Source: Comamonas sp. 26
GTDB taxonomy: Bacteria > Pseudomonadota > Gammaproteobacteria > Burkholderiales > Burkholderiaceae_C
Direction: 5' to 3'
Assembly (NCBI RefSeq): GCF_002754475.1
Contig: NZ_PEFL01000003.1
Location: 710,303 to 774,302, forward strand
Length of the DNA stretch: 64,000 nt
Positions 17,405 through 26,178 of the stretch are shown here, in pieces. Position 1 is the stretch's first letter; each line of letters opens with the position of its first letter. A program made the translations under genes and the position numbers. Under the pieces are notes generated by a model. It was not told the DNA's origin, did not search any database, and saw nothing but the letters and a program-made list of their open reading frames with translations.

Positions 17405-19014
17405 ACATCAAACGCTTTTACGCCCCTACCGCCCGTGAGGCACTGGCCAAGGCGCGCATGGTTTTTGGCGATGGCACCCTGATTCTCTCCAACCGTCAGA
17501 CGCCTGATGGAGTGGAAGTCATGGCCACGGCTGAAGAAACGCTGAAGGACATGGATGCAGGTCTTGAGAGCAGCTCTCCCCTGCAGCAAGCATTGGAGCG
17601 CCGTGCTGCCGATGAAAGCATGGGCTTGCGCAAAGAGCGTGCGCCCAAGCGCGCCGAAGGCCGCAGCGAAGGTATGAGCACGCTAGACCATGTGTTGGCT
17701 CGCCAAACTGCGAAGGAAGAGCAGGCCCGCGAAATGAAAAGCCAGGTGCAGAGCCAGGCCGCGCCAGTCAAACCCATCAAGGAGCTGGCCCAGCATTCCG
17801 TGCAGGACGATGTGGAAGAGCTCTCCATGAGCACGCTGACCTTCCAGGACTATGTGCGCGAACGTATGCTGCGCCGCCGCCATGAATCGTCGCTGGAGAG
17901 CAGTGATGCGCTGCCCACTTTCGCCCAGCGCGTGCAGGATCGCAACAGCGAACGCCCCGCCATGGCCACCAAGGCAGCGCCTGCCAACGTGGGTGTGGCA
18001 CGCCACAACCCGATGCGCCCCGAGCCGATTCAGACCAAGGAAAGCATCACCAAGGCAGCGCCAGCAGCGGCTCCTCAGAACTTCATGGCTGAGATGCAGT
18101 CCATGAAGGACTTGATTGAAGAGCGCTTCAACACCCTGACCTGGCTGGGCCAGACGCGCCAGAACCCCATTCAGTCCAGCCTGATGCACAAGCTCATCCG
18201 CGCTGGCTACTCACCTGCACTCTCGCGCGCGCTGATTGAGCGCCTGCCTGCATCGTTGTCTGCGGGTGATGCTGTGCGCTGGCTCATGCAGGTGCTTGAG
18301 CGAAACCTGCGCACCGATGCTGCCCAGCCCGCTATTTACGATCAAGGCGGCGTGTTCGCACTGGTGGGTTCAACCGGCGTGGGCAAGACCACGACCACGG
18401 CCAAGCTGGCGGCGCTGTGCGCCGCCAAGCACGGCCCAGCATCTGTTGGCCTGATCACGCTTGACACCTACCGCATCGGCGGCCATGACCAACTGCGCAC
18501 CTATGCACGCATGCTGGGCATGGTGGCCCACCAAGCCCACGACAAGGCCGCTCTGCAAGACCTTCTGGGTCTGCTGCAAAGCAAAAAAATGGTGCTGATC
18601 GACACCACAGGCGTGGCCCCACGCGACCCGCGTAAAGACGAAATCATGGATGTGCTTGCCATCGACGGCGTGCAGCAACTGCTGGCCGTCAACGCAGCGG
18701 CACAAGGCGATGCACAGGACGACGTCATGCAGGCCTTCAAGGCCCGTGGCTCGCATCAGGCCATCCTCACCAAGGTCGATGAAGCCGTGAAGATCGGCCC
18801 ATCGGTCGACACCCTGATTCGCCACCAGATTCAGTTGCGCGGAGTGACCAACGGCCAGCGTGTGCCTGAAGACTGGGAGCGCGCTAGCGCCCAGTTGCTG
18901 GTATCGGCCTCCATGCGCTCAGCGGTCAAATCCGCATTTGATCCGCAGTCGCTGGATCTGGACTTCTTCTTCACCCCTTCGTCTGCCAACGGCATCGAGG
19001 CGGCTCATGCTTGA
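17401..19014 (+). CDS. flhF: Signal-recognition-type GTPase FlhF
   Basis: 537 residues. A basic N-terminus (MNIKRFYAPTAREALAKARM) and a long low-complexity B region precede the SRP-like NG domain. The P-loop GSTGVGKTT is at about 323-331, followed by LITLDTYRIGGHDQLRTYAR. FlhF places polar flagella and determines their number, usually together with the ATPase FlhG. Here the following gene is an FlhG-like protein without a P-loop. It overlaps flhA by ATGA. Confidence 0.95.
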   Translation: MNIKRFYAPTAREALAKARMVFGDGTLILSNRQTPDGVEVMATAEETLKDMDAGLESSSPLQQALERRAADESMGLRKERAPKRAEGRSEGMSTLDHVLARQTAKEEQAREMKSQVQSQAAPVKPIKELAQHSVQDDVEELSMSTLTFQDYVRERMLRRRHESSLESSDALPTFAQRVQDRNSERPAMATKAAPANVGVARHNPMRPEPIQTKESITKAAPAAAPQNFMAEMQSMKDLIEERFNTLTWLGQTRQNPIQSSLMHKLIRAGYSPALSRALIERLPASLSAGDAVRWLMQVLERNLRTDAAQPAIYDQGGVFALVGSTGVGKTTTTAKLAALCAAKHGPASVGLITLDTYRIGGHDQLRTYARMLGMVAHQAHDKAALQDLLGLLQSKKMVLIDTTGVAPRDPRKDEIMDVLAIDGVQQLLAVNAAAQGDAQDDVMQAFKARGSHQAILTKVDEAVKIGPSVDTLIRHQIQLRGVTNGQRVPEDWERASAQLLVSASMRSAVKSAFDPQSLDLDFFFTPSSANGIEAAHA

Positions 19015-19864
19015 GCGACGCTCCCCCTTGCATCAGGGCATGGCCCTGCATGTCAGCGATGCGAGCACTGCCGGTCTGCGCGTGCTGGCCATGCTGCAAA
19101 GCGCCTCGGGTGCGGCGGCAGAGCAGGCTGTGCTCTGGCCGCTGTGCGCCCAGTTGCAGCGCCTTGGGCAAAAAGTACTGGTGATGGATGGCAGCCAGAC
19201 AGAATCCCTGCATACGCCGGGCCTTGCGCAACTGCTGGTGCAGCACGCATGGCAGGCGCAGGCCGGTCTGCGCTCTACCGTTAGCGATACCCAGTCCGTA
19301 GCCAGCCTGCCGGCACGCCAAGGGCTTAAAAAGCTCAAGGCCACGGCCGATGAAATGGGCATGGATTTATTGACGGCGCTGCAAGCCTATGTGCGCGGCT
19401 ACACCACGGTCATCATCTATGCGAGCAATGAGGCATTGACGCCTCTGTTGCAAGGCCAGGGCCTGCAACCGCTGCTGGTCGTGCCGCCCGATGCAGAGCA
19501 TTTGATTGACAGCTATCGGCAGCTCAAGCACCTTGCCGTGTTTGCTGGCGTGGAGTGCACGATTGCCGCGCTTGAGGCTCCGCTTGCCGAAAGCGGCCCG
19601 CAAAAATATGACTGGAGCCGCCAGCAAAGCAGCGTGCTCACAGCCAAGCAAAATGCTCAGGCACGCTTGCAGCGCCTGAACGCTTTGCTACAGTGTTCGC
19701 AGCGCCACTTGGGCGATGCACCGGTGCTTATGCGCCTGCGCTGGCGCCAAGCCAGCGATCTGCATCAGCTCACACTGCACATGCTCAAGACGGCCTGCAT
19801 CCTGCCCATGCACACCCAGTCCGCAGCAGCTGCTGCGCCTGAATCTCTTGTCTGGAGCCATTGA
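19007..19864 (+). CDS. Degenerate FlhG/MinD-like protein lacking the P-loop
   Basis: 285 residues from ATG 19007, overlapping the flhF end by eight bases. It fills the standard flhG (fleN) slot between flhF and fliA. Faint ParA/MinD character remains: a segment LQRLGQKVLVMDGSQTES aligns with the usual strand leading to the LLDAD motif. The KGGxGKT Walker A motif is absent where expected (SASGAAAEQAVLWPL instead). The C-terminal part is arginine- and leucine-rich and helical. If it descends from FlhG it should not bind ATP canonically. Function unknown; a flagellar-number or FlhF-partner role is inferred from position only. Confidence 0.65.
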   Translation: MLERRSPLHQGMALHVSDASTAGLRVLAMLQSASGAAAEQAVLWPLCAQLQRLGQKVLVMDGSQTESLHTPGLAQLLVQHAWQAQAGLRSTVSDTQSVASLPARQGLKKLKATADEMGMDLLTALQAYVRGYTTVIIYASNEALTPLLQGQGLQPLLVVPPDAEHLIDSYRQLKHLAVFAGVECTIAALEAPLAESGPQKYDWSRQQSSVLTAKQNAQARLQRLNALLQCSQRHLGDAPVLMRLRWRQASDLHQLTLHMLKTACILPMHTQSAAAAAPESLVWSH

Positions 19865-19869
19865 CTGCC

Positions 19870-20589
19870 ATGTACACCGCCAAAGGCCAACTCGACCGCG
19901 ACGCGCTGATTCGTCAGCATGTACCGCTTGTGCGTCGGATTGCCCTGCACATGATCGCCAAACTGCCGCCGAATGTGGAACTGGATGACTTGATCCAGGT
20001 CGGCATGATCGGCCTGGCCGAAGCGCTGTCGCGCTTCGAGAGCGAGCAAGGCGTGCAATTCGACACTTTCGCCAGCCAGCGCATTCGCGGAGCCATGCTC
20101 GATGAGCTACGCGAAGGCGACTGGATGAGTCGTAGCTCTCGTAAAAGTCAGAAGGATATTGAGCATGCGCTGAACCGTCTGGAGCAGCGCCTCGGCCGCT
20201 CGCCTCAGGAGTCAGAAATCGCGGCCGAGCTAGGCATGGCGCTGGACGATTACCAGTCTCTGCTGGGCAAGGTGCGCGGCACCCAGCTCGTCTACCTGGA
20301 AGACATTGGTGGTAGCGACGCTGACGGCAGCGACGACTATCTGGATCGCCATGTCGCCGACGCGGGTGCGGATCCCTTTGCGCTGCTGCGCGATCAGCGT
20401 TTGCGCTTGGCTCTGGTCGATGCCATCAAGAACCTGCCCGAGCGCGAGCAGTACGTGATGGGCATGTACTACGAGCACGACATGAACCTCAAGGAGATCG
20501 CCGCCGTGCTCGGCGTGACTGAATCCCGTGTCTGCCAGCTGCACAGCCAGGCCATTGCCCGGTTGCGCACCAAGATGCGCGCGCATTGA
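19870..20589 (+). CDS. fliA: Sigma factor FliA (sigma-28)
   Basis: 239 residues from ATG 19870; a TTG three codons earlier is less likely. Region 2 (VELDDLIQVGMIGLAEALSR, FDTFASQRIRGAMLDELREG) and region 4 (NLPEREQYVMGMYYEHDMNL, SRVCQLHSQAIARLRTK) are typical of the FliA/WhiG family. FliA transcribes late flagellar genes. Matching promoters are visible at flgM, fliS, fliD, flagellin and motA. Its inhibitor FlgM is encoded at the window start. It is coupled to the FlhG-like gene upstream. Confidence 0.96.
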   Translation: MYTAKGQLDRDALIRQHVPLVRRIALHMIAKLPPNVELDDLIQVGMIGLAEALSRFESEQGVQFDTFASQRIRGAMLDELREGDWMSRSSRKSQKDIEHALNRLEQRLGRSPQESEIAAELGMALDDYQSLLGKVRGTQLVYLEDIGGSDADGSDDYLDRHVADAGADPFALLRDQRLRLALVDAIKNLPEREQYVMGMYYEHDMNLKEIAAVLGVTESRVCQLHSQAIARLRTKMRAH

Positions 20590-20693
20590 TTGCCTTGGTT
20601 CGCTGTTAGCGAACCACTTCAGAAACCAGCCGCTATGGTTGCAGATATGGATCTGTTAACCAGGCGGCTTTTCTTTGGTCAGTACTTTTAATT

Positions 20694-20731
20694 AATAGCG
20701 GCTATCGATTGATGGTATTGCGCTTGAGGCC
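20694..20731. repeat. Dispersed repeat copy downstream of fliA
   Basis: AATAGCGGCTATCGATTGAT followed by GCGCTTGAGGCC resembles diverged arms of the repeat family seen near 14.0 and 29.3 kb. The rest of the 222-base fliA-fliT gap holds only a terminator. Confidence 0.4.
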
Positions 20732-20761
20732 AATATTCATCTGAATAAAGACTCAAAGAGA

Positions 20762-20795
20762 AAGCCCTGAGGCATTGCTGCAGCAGGGCTTTTTT
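20762..20795. terminator. Rho-independent terminator between fliA and fliT
   Basis: The stem AAGCCCTG / CAGGGCTT (20762-20769 and 20784-20791) is followed by six T on the plus strand. Its left arm is preceded by A-rich sequence, so it can also serve the converging fliS-fliT transcript. Confidence 0.8.
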
Positions 20796-20811
20796 GCGGG
20801 AGATCCGGTGG

Positions 20812-21111
20812 TCAGTGCATCACATGCGGCTGGCCGTCAAACATATGCTCAAAAGTGGCCAGCCAGGGCTCGGCCAGTACGCGAATCTGAGCATCGTTGC
20901 GCAAGATGCGTTGCATGATGCGCGCCTTTTCCTTGCGCAGATCAGGGGCCAGTTTTTCATCACGAGAGCGAAAGCGCAACTGCTCAATCAGCACGGCACA
21001 AGTGCCCTCATAACGCGCAACACCATCCCAGTCTTTGTCCTGAGCGGCCTGCAGCATCTTGGCACTGCTCTCCTCAATGGCGCGGTAGAAGTCGATCAAA
21101 GTGTGCTCCAT
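20812..21111 (-). CDS. fliT: FliT-like flagellar chaperone
   Basis: 99 residues from ATG 21111, four bases after the fliS stop; an in-frame ATG at 21141 inside fliS would add ten residues. No strong ribosome site is seen for either, so translation is probably coupled to fliS. The sequence is small, helical and charged, with DFYRAIEESSAKMLQAAQDK near the start. Position fliD-fliS-fliT and size support FliT, the FliD chaperone. FliT proteins are poorly conserved, so the symbol rests partly on context. Confidence 0.75.
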   Translation of the reverse strand: MEHTLIDFYRAIEESSAKMLQAAQDKDWDGVARYEGTCAVLIEQLRFRSRDEKLAPDLRKEKARIMQRILRNDAQIRVLAEPWLATFEHMFDGQPHVMH

Positions 21112-21115
21112 ATTT

Positions 21116-21532
21116 TTAAGCACTGGCTGGAGCCGGTGCATTTGTTATTTCAGTCCAGCCCTGTGCCACGGTTCCCACAAGGTTTGCCACTTCGTCCACC
21201 ATGCGGGCATCGTTGCGGGCATTGGCTAATGTCAGCTGTGTCGTGCAGTACTCATAAAGCGAGGCCAGATTGCCGGCCAGCTCGCCGCCTTTTTCTTGGT
21301 CCAGAGCACCCAGCAGGCCTTCCTGCAAAATACGAATGGCCTTGCTGATATGGCGCACTTTCTCGCTGATATCGCCGCGCTCAATCGCGCCACGAGCGGC
21401 GTTGATAGATGCCAGCAGGCCATCAAACAGCATCTTGATCAACTGCTGAGGTGATGCGCTGTCCACCATGGATTGCACGCCCACCTGACGGTAAGCCGAC
21501 ATTGCGCGCGCATTAGCTGTGGAAAACATCAC
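21116..21532 (-). CDS. fliS: Flagellin export chaperone FliS
   Basis: 138 residues. The N-terminal AYRQVGVQSMVDSASPQQLI and LIKMLFDGLLASINAARGAI are the canonical FliS region. FliS binds the C-terminal disordered helix of flagellin and prevents premature polymerisation; two flagellin genes lie upstream on the same strand. A sigma-28 promoter with a perfect -10 lies 40 bases upstream, so fliS-fliT can be transcribed separately from fliD. Confidence 0.94.
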   Translation of the reverse strand: MMFSTANARAMSAYRQVGVQSMVDSASPQQLIKMLFDGLLASINAARGAIERGDISEKVRHISKAIRILQEGLLGALDQEKGGELAGNLASLYEYCTTQLTLANARNDARMVDEVANLVGTVAQGWTEITNAPAPASA

Positions 21533-21571
21533 GACACTCCTTAGATGCAGTTTCTCAAATTACTGCTTTTG

Positions 21572-21598
21572 TTATCGGCAGACTCAGAGGGGAATTAA
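21572..21598 (-). promoter_or_regulatory. Sigma-28 promoter for fliS-fliT
   Basis: On the minus strand TTAA, a 15-base spacer and GCCGATAA: all eight -10 bases match the FliA consensus, and three of four at -35. It is located between the fliD stop and the fliS start in the correct orientation. Confidence 0.8.
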
Positions 21599-21622
21599 GT
21601 CCTATCTTTAGCCCTTGATAGT

Positions 21623-23062
21623 TCAGCTGCTGGACTTGTTCCAAGCGGCGACCTGCTGGGTAATATAGGTATCCAGCGCGGACAAGCTCGCCATCTGTGT
21701 ATCTAGCCGTGTGTATTGGGCACGAAGGCGTGTTTCATACGCGGTAATGCGCGAGCTCTGACGTTCTTGGTCCGTGGAGTTGCGTTTGAGCGACTGTTTG
21801 AGCGACGCATCCTTGGTCGCAAAAGTTCCATCTACAGACAGCAACCCGAAGGTGAAGTCTTTCAATCGCACAGCCAAACCATCCTCGTTGGCATCTTCCA
21901 CATCCACCGCAAAAAATTTGGACATGCTCTCAGGATCCTTGAGAGCCTTGTCCAGCTTTGTGTCGTCAATTTTCAGCGTTCCATCCGTTTGAAAAGCGAT
22001 GCCTATCTCTGACAAACTGCCAAACGCACTGTCTGCTCCGCCAGGTCCCGACACGATACGGCGCATAGCCGATTGCAGATTCACAGCAGTAGAGTCGCCT
22101 TGCAGCGTACCTGCCGTCTTGGCATCCTTGTCATAAGCGGTCATCGTCGTGAGCGCGCTGCTCAAGGCGTTGTATGACTCCACGAAGTTCTTGAGTGCCG
22201 TCTTCGCTGTTCCGCTGTCATTGGCAATGGTGATGCGCACAGGCACGGCATCCGCCGCCATCTTTTGCGATACCGTCAGCGTCACGCCTTCCGCCAAATC
22301 GGTGAACGTGGAGGTGTGCGAAGCCATCTGGATACCGTTGACGGTGGCCAGCGTATCCTGTGCCTGCACTGAACGATTCATGCTGCCAGCAGCATTGCCG
22401 CCATCGTAGGCAAATCGCTGCAGGCCCGCGCCTTGCGCTTCTACCTGGAACGCCGAATTGACACCCGTCGTCTTCGACTGCAACACCAGACGCTCGCCCG
22501 TGTGATCCTTGAGCACCGTGGCACTCACATCACCCTTGGCCGCATTGATCTTGGCTGCAATCTTGGCCAGCGAATCATCTTCGGCGGTGATATCCACAGA
22601 AAAGCTGACATTTGCACCGTCTTTGGTATTGGCCTGAAATCCACTGGAAACGCCGGAATTGGTCGTACCCCATTGCCCCATGGTGATGGTCAGCTTGCCC
22701 GTGCCCAAGGCTGTACCACTGGGTACCAAACCTGAGCCCACCGTCTGGCCTGCGGCCATTTGCGAGACAAACAAGTCGTACGTCGCTTGTACTGCCCCCG
22801 ACGTGGCTGTTCCGCTAACGGTGCCGGTATTCGACGACGTCAAGGTATTGCCCAGCCAAGTGTCTTTTTTTGTCAGTTTGGCAGCCTGCTCCTGCAGGTT
22901 GGCAATTTGCGATTTCAGCTGACTAAAAGCCGAAATTTGGGTATTGATGCCACTGGCTTTGGTCTGCAAAGTGGTAAGTGGCTTGGACTCCAGCGCCACC
23001 AGTTGCGTGACAATTTTTTCGACATCCAGGCCACTGCCGAGACCAATCGAGCTGATACCCAT
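21623..23062 (-). CDS. fliD: Flagellar filament cap protein FliD (HAP2)
   Basis: 479 residues from ATG 23062 (GGGAG ribosome site, N-terminus MGISSIGLGSGLDVEKIVTQ). A 13-codon upstream extension is rejected because it lacks this site. The N-terminal D0 region and the C-terminal YETRLRAQYTRLDTQMASLS flank a variable middle. FliD caps the filament and promotes flagellin folding at the tip. A candidate sigma-28 promoter lies about 110 bases upstream. Confidence 0.94.
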   Translation of the reverse strand: MGISSIGLGSGLDVEKIVTQLVALESKPLTTLQTKASGINTQISAFSQLKSQIANLQEQAAKLTKKDTWLGNTLTSSNTGTVSGTATSGAVQATYDLFVSQMAAGQTVGSGLVPSGTALGTGKLTITMGQWGTTNSGVSSGFQANTKDGANVSFSVDITAEDDSLAKIAAKINAAKGDVSATVLKDHTGERLVLQSKTTGVNSAFQVEAQGAGLQRFAYDGGNAAGSMNRSVQAQDTLATVNGIQMASHTSTFTDLAEGVTLTVSQKMAADAVPVRITIANDSGTAKTALKNFVESYNALSSALTTMTAYDKDAKTAGTLQGDSTAVNLQSAMRRIVSGPGGADSAFGSLSEIGIAFQTDGTLKIDDTKLDKALKDPESMSKFFAVDVEDANEDGLAVRLKDFTFGLLSVDGTFATKDASLKQSLKRNSTDQERQSSRITAYETRLRAQYTRLDTQMASLSALDTYITQQVAAWNKSSS

Positions 23063-23173
23063 ACAAATCTCCCTCGCCGCAAACGCGCATGCGCGCAGCA
23101 CACATGGTTTGCGCCATTGAATTGGTGGGCGGACCTATGAATCCCGCCACCTGTGGACAATGCTGCACACGAT

Positions 23174-23200
23174 GTATCGGCCAAAAACCGAGCCACTTGA
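23174..23200 (-). promoter_or_regulatory. Candidate sigma-28 promoter for fliD
   Basis: On the minus strand TCAA, a 15-base spacer and GCCGATAC (7 of 8 at -10, 3 of 4 at -35). It lies between the flagellin gene ending at 23228 and fliD. Confidence 0.65.
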
Positions 23201-23227
23201 GTGCAGAAATTCGCCCTGTGATCCGAA

Positions 23228-24400
23228 TTAACCTTGAAGCAGCTTGAGCACTTGCTGGGGCAACTGGTTGGCTTGGGCCACCATCGCCGTGCCAGCCTGC
23301 TGCAGAATCTGCGTACGGCTCAGATTGGCGGTTTCAGCCGCAAAGTCTGCATCCATGATACGGCTGCGTGAAGCAGAGAGGTTCTCGGCGTTGACGCTCA
23401 AATTTTCGACCGTGGTTTCAAAGCGGCTCTGAATCGCGCCCAGATCGGCACGTGCTCCATTGATGGCGCGCAAGGCAGCGTCCATGGCCACAATGGCGTT
23501 GTCGGACTCTGCGGTGGAATTAACACTCAACGCTGCAAAACCCGTTTGGGGCGTTCCGGGTGTTGCGGCCTTGTTCGCTGCGGTCAATCCCGTTTGAGCC
23601 GTCAGCGCAGCAGCATCTGTTGTGCCCGCAACTGCAATATTGATATCACCCGTTCCACCAGTCGCTGTGAGCTTGAGCTTGCCGTTGTCGTTGCTGGCAG
23701 TAACCCCGCTGTTGTGGCTTTGCAAATTGATCGCCTTGACCAGGCTGGTCATTCGCTCGGCGGGTGTCGTTGCGCTATCGTCCACGCTGATGGCTTGGGC
23801 ATTGATGGTGAAATCAACTTTGGCAAAAGTACCCGCTGGAGCAACACCGGTGACAGGTGTTGCCGGCGTCGGCACACTCGTCCACGACCCCAATTTCTCC
23901 ACGCTGGCATCCGCAATGCCAGCGATATCAATGGTCTGCCCCTGATTGGCACCCACTTGAAACGCCATATTGGTAAACGTGCCATCCAGCAGCTTGGTAC
24001 CGTTGAACGAGGTATCGCGCGAAATACGGCTGATTTCCGCCTTGAGCTGCTGTACTTCTGCATCCAGCGCCGAGCGATCTTCTTGCGAATTGGTGGCATT
24101 GCGCGACTGAACAGCCAGCTCGCGAATGCGTTGCAAATTGCTGCCCACGGAACTCAAAGCACCTTCTGCAGTCTGCGCCAGCGAGATGCCGTCATTGGCA
24201 TTGCGCATGGCCACTGACAGGCCACGCACCTGCGTGGTCATGCGCTCCGCAATAGCCAGACCGGCAGCGTCATCCTTGGCGCTGTTGATGCGCAAACCCG
24301 AGGACAGCCGCTGCATGGAGGTCGCCAGCTGACTTTGGGATGAGCTCAGACTGCGCTGTGCATTGAGTGACTGAATATTCGTATTGATGATGGCTGCCAT
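23228..24400 (-). CDS. fliC: Flagellin (copy 1)
   Basis: 390 residues. Conserved N-terminal D0/D1 (IINTNIQSLNAQRSLSSSQS, GLRINSAKDDAAGLAIAERM) and C-terminal D1/D0 (ENLSASRSRIMDADFAAETA, QQAGTAMVAQANQLPQQVLK) flank a variable, threonine/alanine-rich centre. It is closely related to the flagellin at 24.7 kb at both ends but differs in the middle. A ribosome site AGGAG is present. No good sigma-28 consensus was found in its 309-base leader; only a weak GAAA-N15-GCCGGTTT ending about 27 bases upstream. Confidence 0.95.
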   Translation of the reverse strand: MAAIINTNIQSLNAQRSLSSSQSQLATSMQRLSSGLRINSAKDDAAGLAIAERMTTQVRGLSVAMRNANDGISLAQTAEGALSSVGSNLQRIRELAVQSRNATNSQEDRSALDAEVQQLKAEISRISRDTSFNGTKLLDGTFTNMAFQVGANQGQTIDIAGIADASVEKLGSWTSVPTPATPVTGVAPAGTFAKVDFTINAQAISVDDSATTPAERMTSLVKAINLQSHNSGVTASNDNGKLKLTATGGTGDINIAVAGTTDAAALTAQTGLTAANKAATPGTPQTGFAALSVNSTAESDNAIVAMDAALRAINGARADLGAIQSRFETTVENLSVNAENLSASRSRIMDADFAAETANLSRTQILQQAGTAMVAQANQLPQQVLKLLQG

Positions 24401-24641
24401 GGCATGTGCTCCTGTTTCAAGCCAGTAAACCGGCGACGTACTTAGCCGTTTTCACGGCCAGCGCGTTCGCTGGCCCACGTGACCGGAAACGTCGACAAAA
24501 GTCTGGTATTCCGGGTACGAAGATTGTTGAGGCAAGCCACCTTGCATATAAGACCGAAAAGCGCCGCAAATTCCTGCTATTTTTGGGATTGAGCCATTAG
24601 AAAAAAATCGCCAAGAGCGCAAAAATCTCAAACTCCAGACG
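24401..24641. promoter_or_regulatory. Leader/promoter region of flagellin copy 1
   Basis: Non-coding sequence upstream of flagellin copy 1. It contains a perfect 8-bp inverted repeat (GGCCAGCG / CGCTGGCC, 24456-24475) that would form a hairpin in a long leader mRNA. A terminator from flagellin copy 2 lies at its far end, so copy 1 needs its own promoter, which I could not define confidently. Confidence 0.4.
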
Positions 24642-24672
24642 CAAAAAAGGCCTCCGAAGAGACCTTTTTGAC
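24642..24672 (-). terminator. Terminator of flagellin copy 2
   Basis: On the minus strand AAGGTCTC, a TTCG tetraloop and GAGGCCTT (one G-U pair) are followed by a T-run. It lies 38 bases after the flagellin stop and isolates the two flagellin genes transcriptionally. Confidence 0.8.
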
Positions 24673-24709
24673 AACCGCTGACAGCGTACTGCCAAAGAGA
24701 GTTACACAA

Positions 24710-25888
24710 TTAACGCAGCAGGGACAGCACGCCTTGTGGCAGCTGGTTAGCCTGGGCCACCATGGCCGTACCGGCTTGCTGCAGAATCTGCGAGCGGCTC
24801 AGGTTGGCTGTTTCCGAAGCGAAGTCAGCATCCATGATGCGGCTTTTGGAAGCGGACAGATTTTCGCTGTTCACACTCAGGTTGGACACTACCGATTCAA
24901 AGCGGTTCTGAATGGCACCGAGGTCAGCACGTGCCGAGTTCACGGCCTTGAGGGCACCGTCCATGGCCAGAATGGCATTATCAGCACCATCAATAGTGGA
25001 GATGTCTACTCCTGCGAATCCATTACGAGCTTGGCCGCCGGAAACCACAGTTTCAGTCAAAGTACCCAGAGCGGCACCTGTGATATTGGTGTGGCCAGAT
25101 ACCTTGACTTCAGAAGTGCGTGCAGTCACCGTCATCGCACCAGTAGCCGACATGGAGATGCCAGCCAGTGCCTGCGCATTCTCTGTCTTGCTAGCCGCCA
25201 GATCGAACGCAGCCTTCAGGGCTGTACCAGCATCTGCAGCATTGCGCCCAGTTTCCGCATCGATTTCAATCTTCACGCCATTGATATTGAGGCTGGCTTT
25301 TTCTGCAGGGTTGGTGAAGGTTGCATCCGTACCCGCTGCGTAAGCAAAGCTTTTGACTTCCTTGGTCTTCCACGAGCCCAGATCGGAAGTCTTGGCGCTG
25401 ACAACGCTGTCAATATTGATGGTCTGGCCTTGGTTGGCACCCACCTGGAATGCCTTGCTGGTAAATGAGCCATCCAGCAAGTTGGTGCCGTTGAAGTTGG
25501 TCGTCGTTGCGACGCGGTCAATTTCACTGACCAGCTGGGACACTTCCTTTTGCAAGGCATCACGATCTTCTGTGGAGTTCGTAGCATTGCGGGATTGCAC
25601 AGCCAGTTCACGGATACGCTGCAGATTGGTACCAATGGTGCTCAAGGAACCTTCAGCTGTTTGAGCGAGCGAGACGCCGTCATTGGCATTTCGGGCTGCT
25701 TGATTCAGGCCGGTGACCTGAGTGCCCATGCGGGTAGCAATCGCCAGGCCTGCCGCGTCATCCTTTGCGCTATTGATGCGCATGCCGGACGACAGGCGCT
25801 GCATGGAAGTGGACAGCGAGGATTGCGAAGCACCCAGATTGCGCTGAGCGTTGAGCGACTGGATATTGGTGTTGATGGTCATTGCCAT
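24710..25888 (-). CDS. fliC: Flagellin (copy 2)
   Basis: 392 residues. The conserved ends (INTNIQSLNAQRNLGASQSS, GMRINSAKDDAAGLAIATRM; ENLSASKSRIMDADFASETA, MVAQANQLPQGVLSLL) show it is a flagellin paralogous to the neighbour. The surface-exposed middle differs. It has its own strong sigma-28 promoter and a terminator with a UUCG loop, so it is likely the major filament subunit. Ribosome site AGGAG precedes the ATG. Confidence 0.96.
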   Translation of the reverse strand: MAMTINTNIQSLNAQRNLGASQSSLSTSMQRLSSGMRINSAKDDAAGLAIATRMGTQVTGLNQAARNANDGVSLAQTAEGSLSTIGTNLQRIRELAVQSRNATNSTEDRDALQKEVSQLVSEIDRVATTTNFNGTNLLDGSFTSKAFQVGANQGQTINIDSVVSAKTSDLGSWKTKEVKSFAYAAGTDATFTNPAEKASLNINGVKIEIDAETGRNAADAGTALKAAFDLAASKTENAQALAGISMSATGAMTVTARTSEVKVSGHTNITGAALGTLTETVVSGGQARNGFAGVDISTIDGADNAILAMDGALKAVNSARADLGAIQNRFESVVSNLSVNSENLSASKSRIMDADFASETANLSRSQILQQAGTAMVAQANQLPQGVLSLLR

Positions 25889-26052
25889 GATGCGAACTCC
25901 TTGATGCGATCAAAACGTCGCCGCCACAGTGACCTGAAGCATTTCAGGGTGGGCGGCGGCGGCAGCCCAATCCAGCACCCCAGCCTGCAGTTCCTTCGAT
26001 GTTTGCTGCTGTGGCTCGCTGGTTACAGGGCTTTGTTTCCCTGTTGATGTTG

Positions 26053-26080
26053 TTATCGGAGTCATCCCACAAAAACTTTA
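26053..26080 (-). promoter_or_regulatory. Strong sigma-28 promoter for flagellin copy 2
   Basis: On the minus strand TAAAGTTT (matching the full extended -35) and TCCGATAA (7 of 8) are separated so that TAAA to the -10 octamer is exactly 15 bases. It lies about 165 bases upstream of the flagellin start, giving a long leader. Confidence 0.85.
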
Positions 26081-26178
26081 GAGAGTTCTGCAAATATTTT
26101 TTCTGGAAGTAACGGAGGCCGGACGTTGGGCATCGGTGTGTCGCTGTGCATCAGTGGCTGTTTGCGTCAGATTTCCCC

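Noticed and set aside
24427..24449. Possible sigma-28 promoter for flagellin copy 1 (GAAA-N15-GCCGGTTT, minus strand)
   Set aside because: Five of eight -10 bases match and it would leave a leader of only about 20 bases; not strong enough to annotate as a site.
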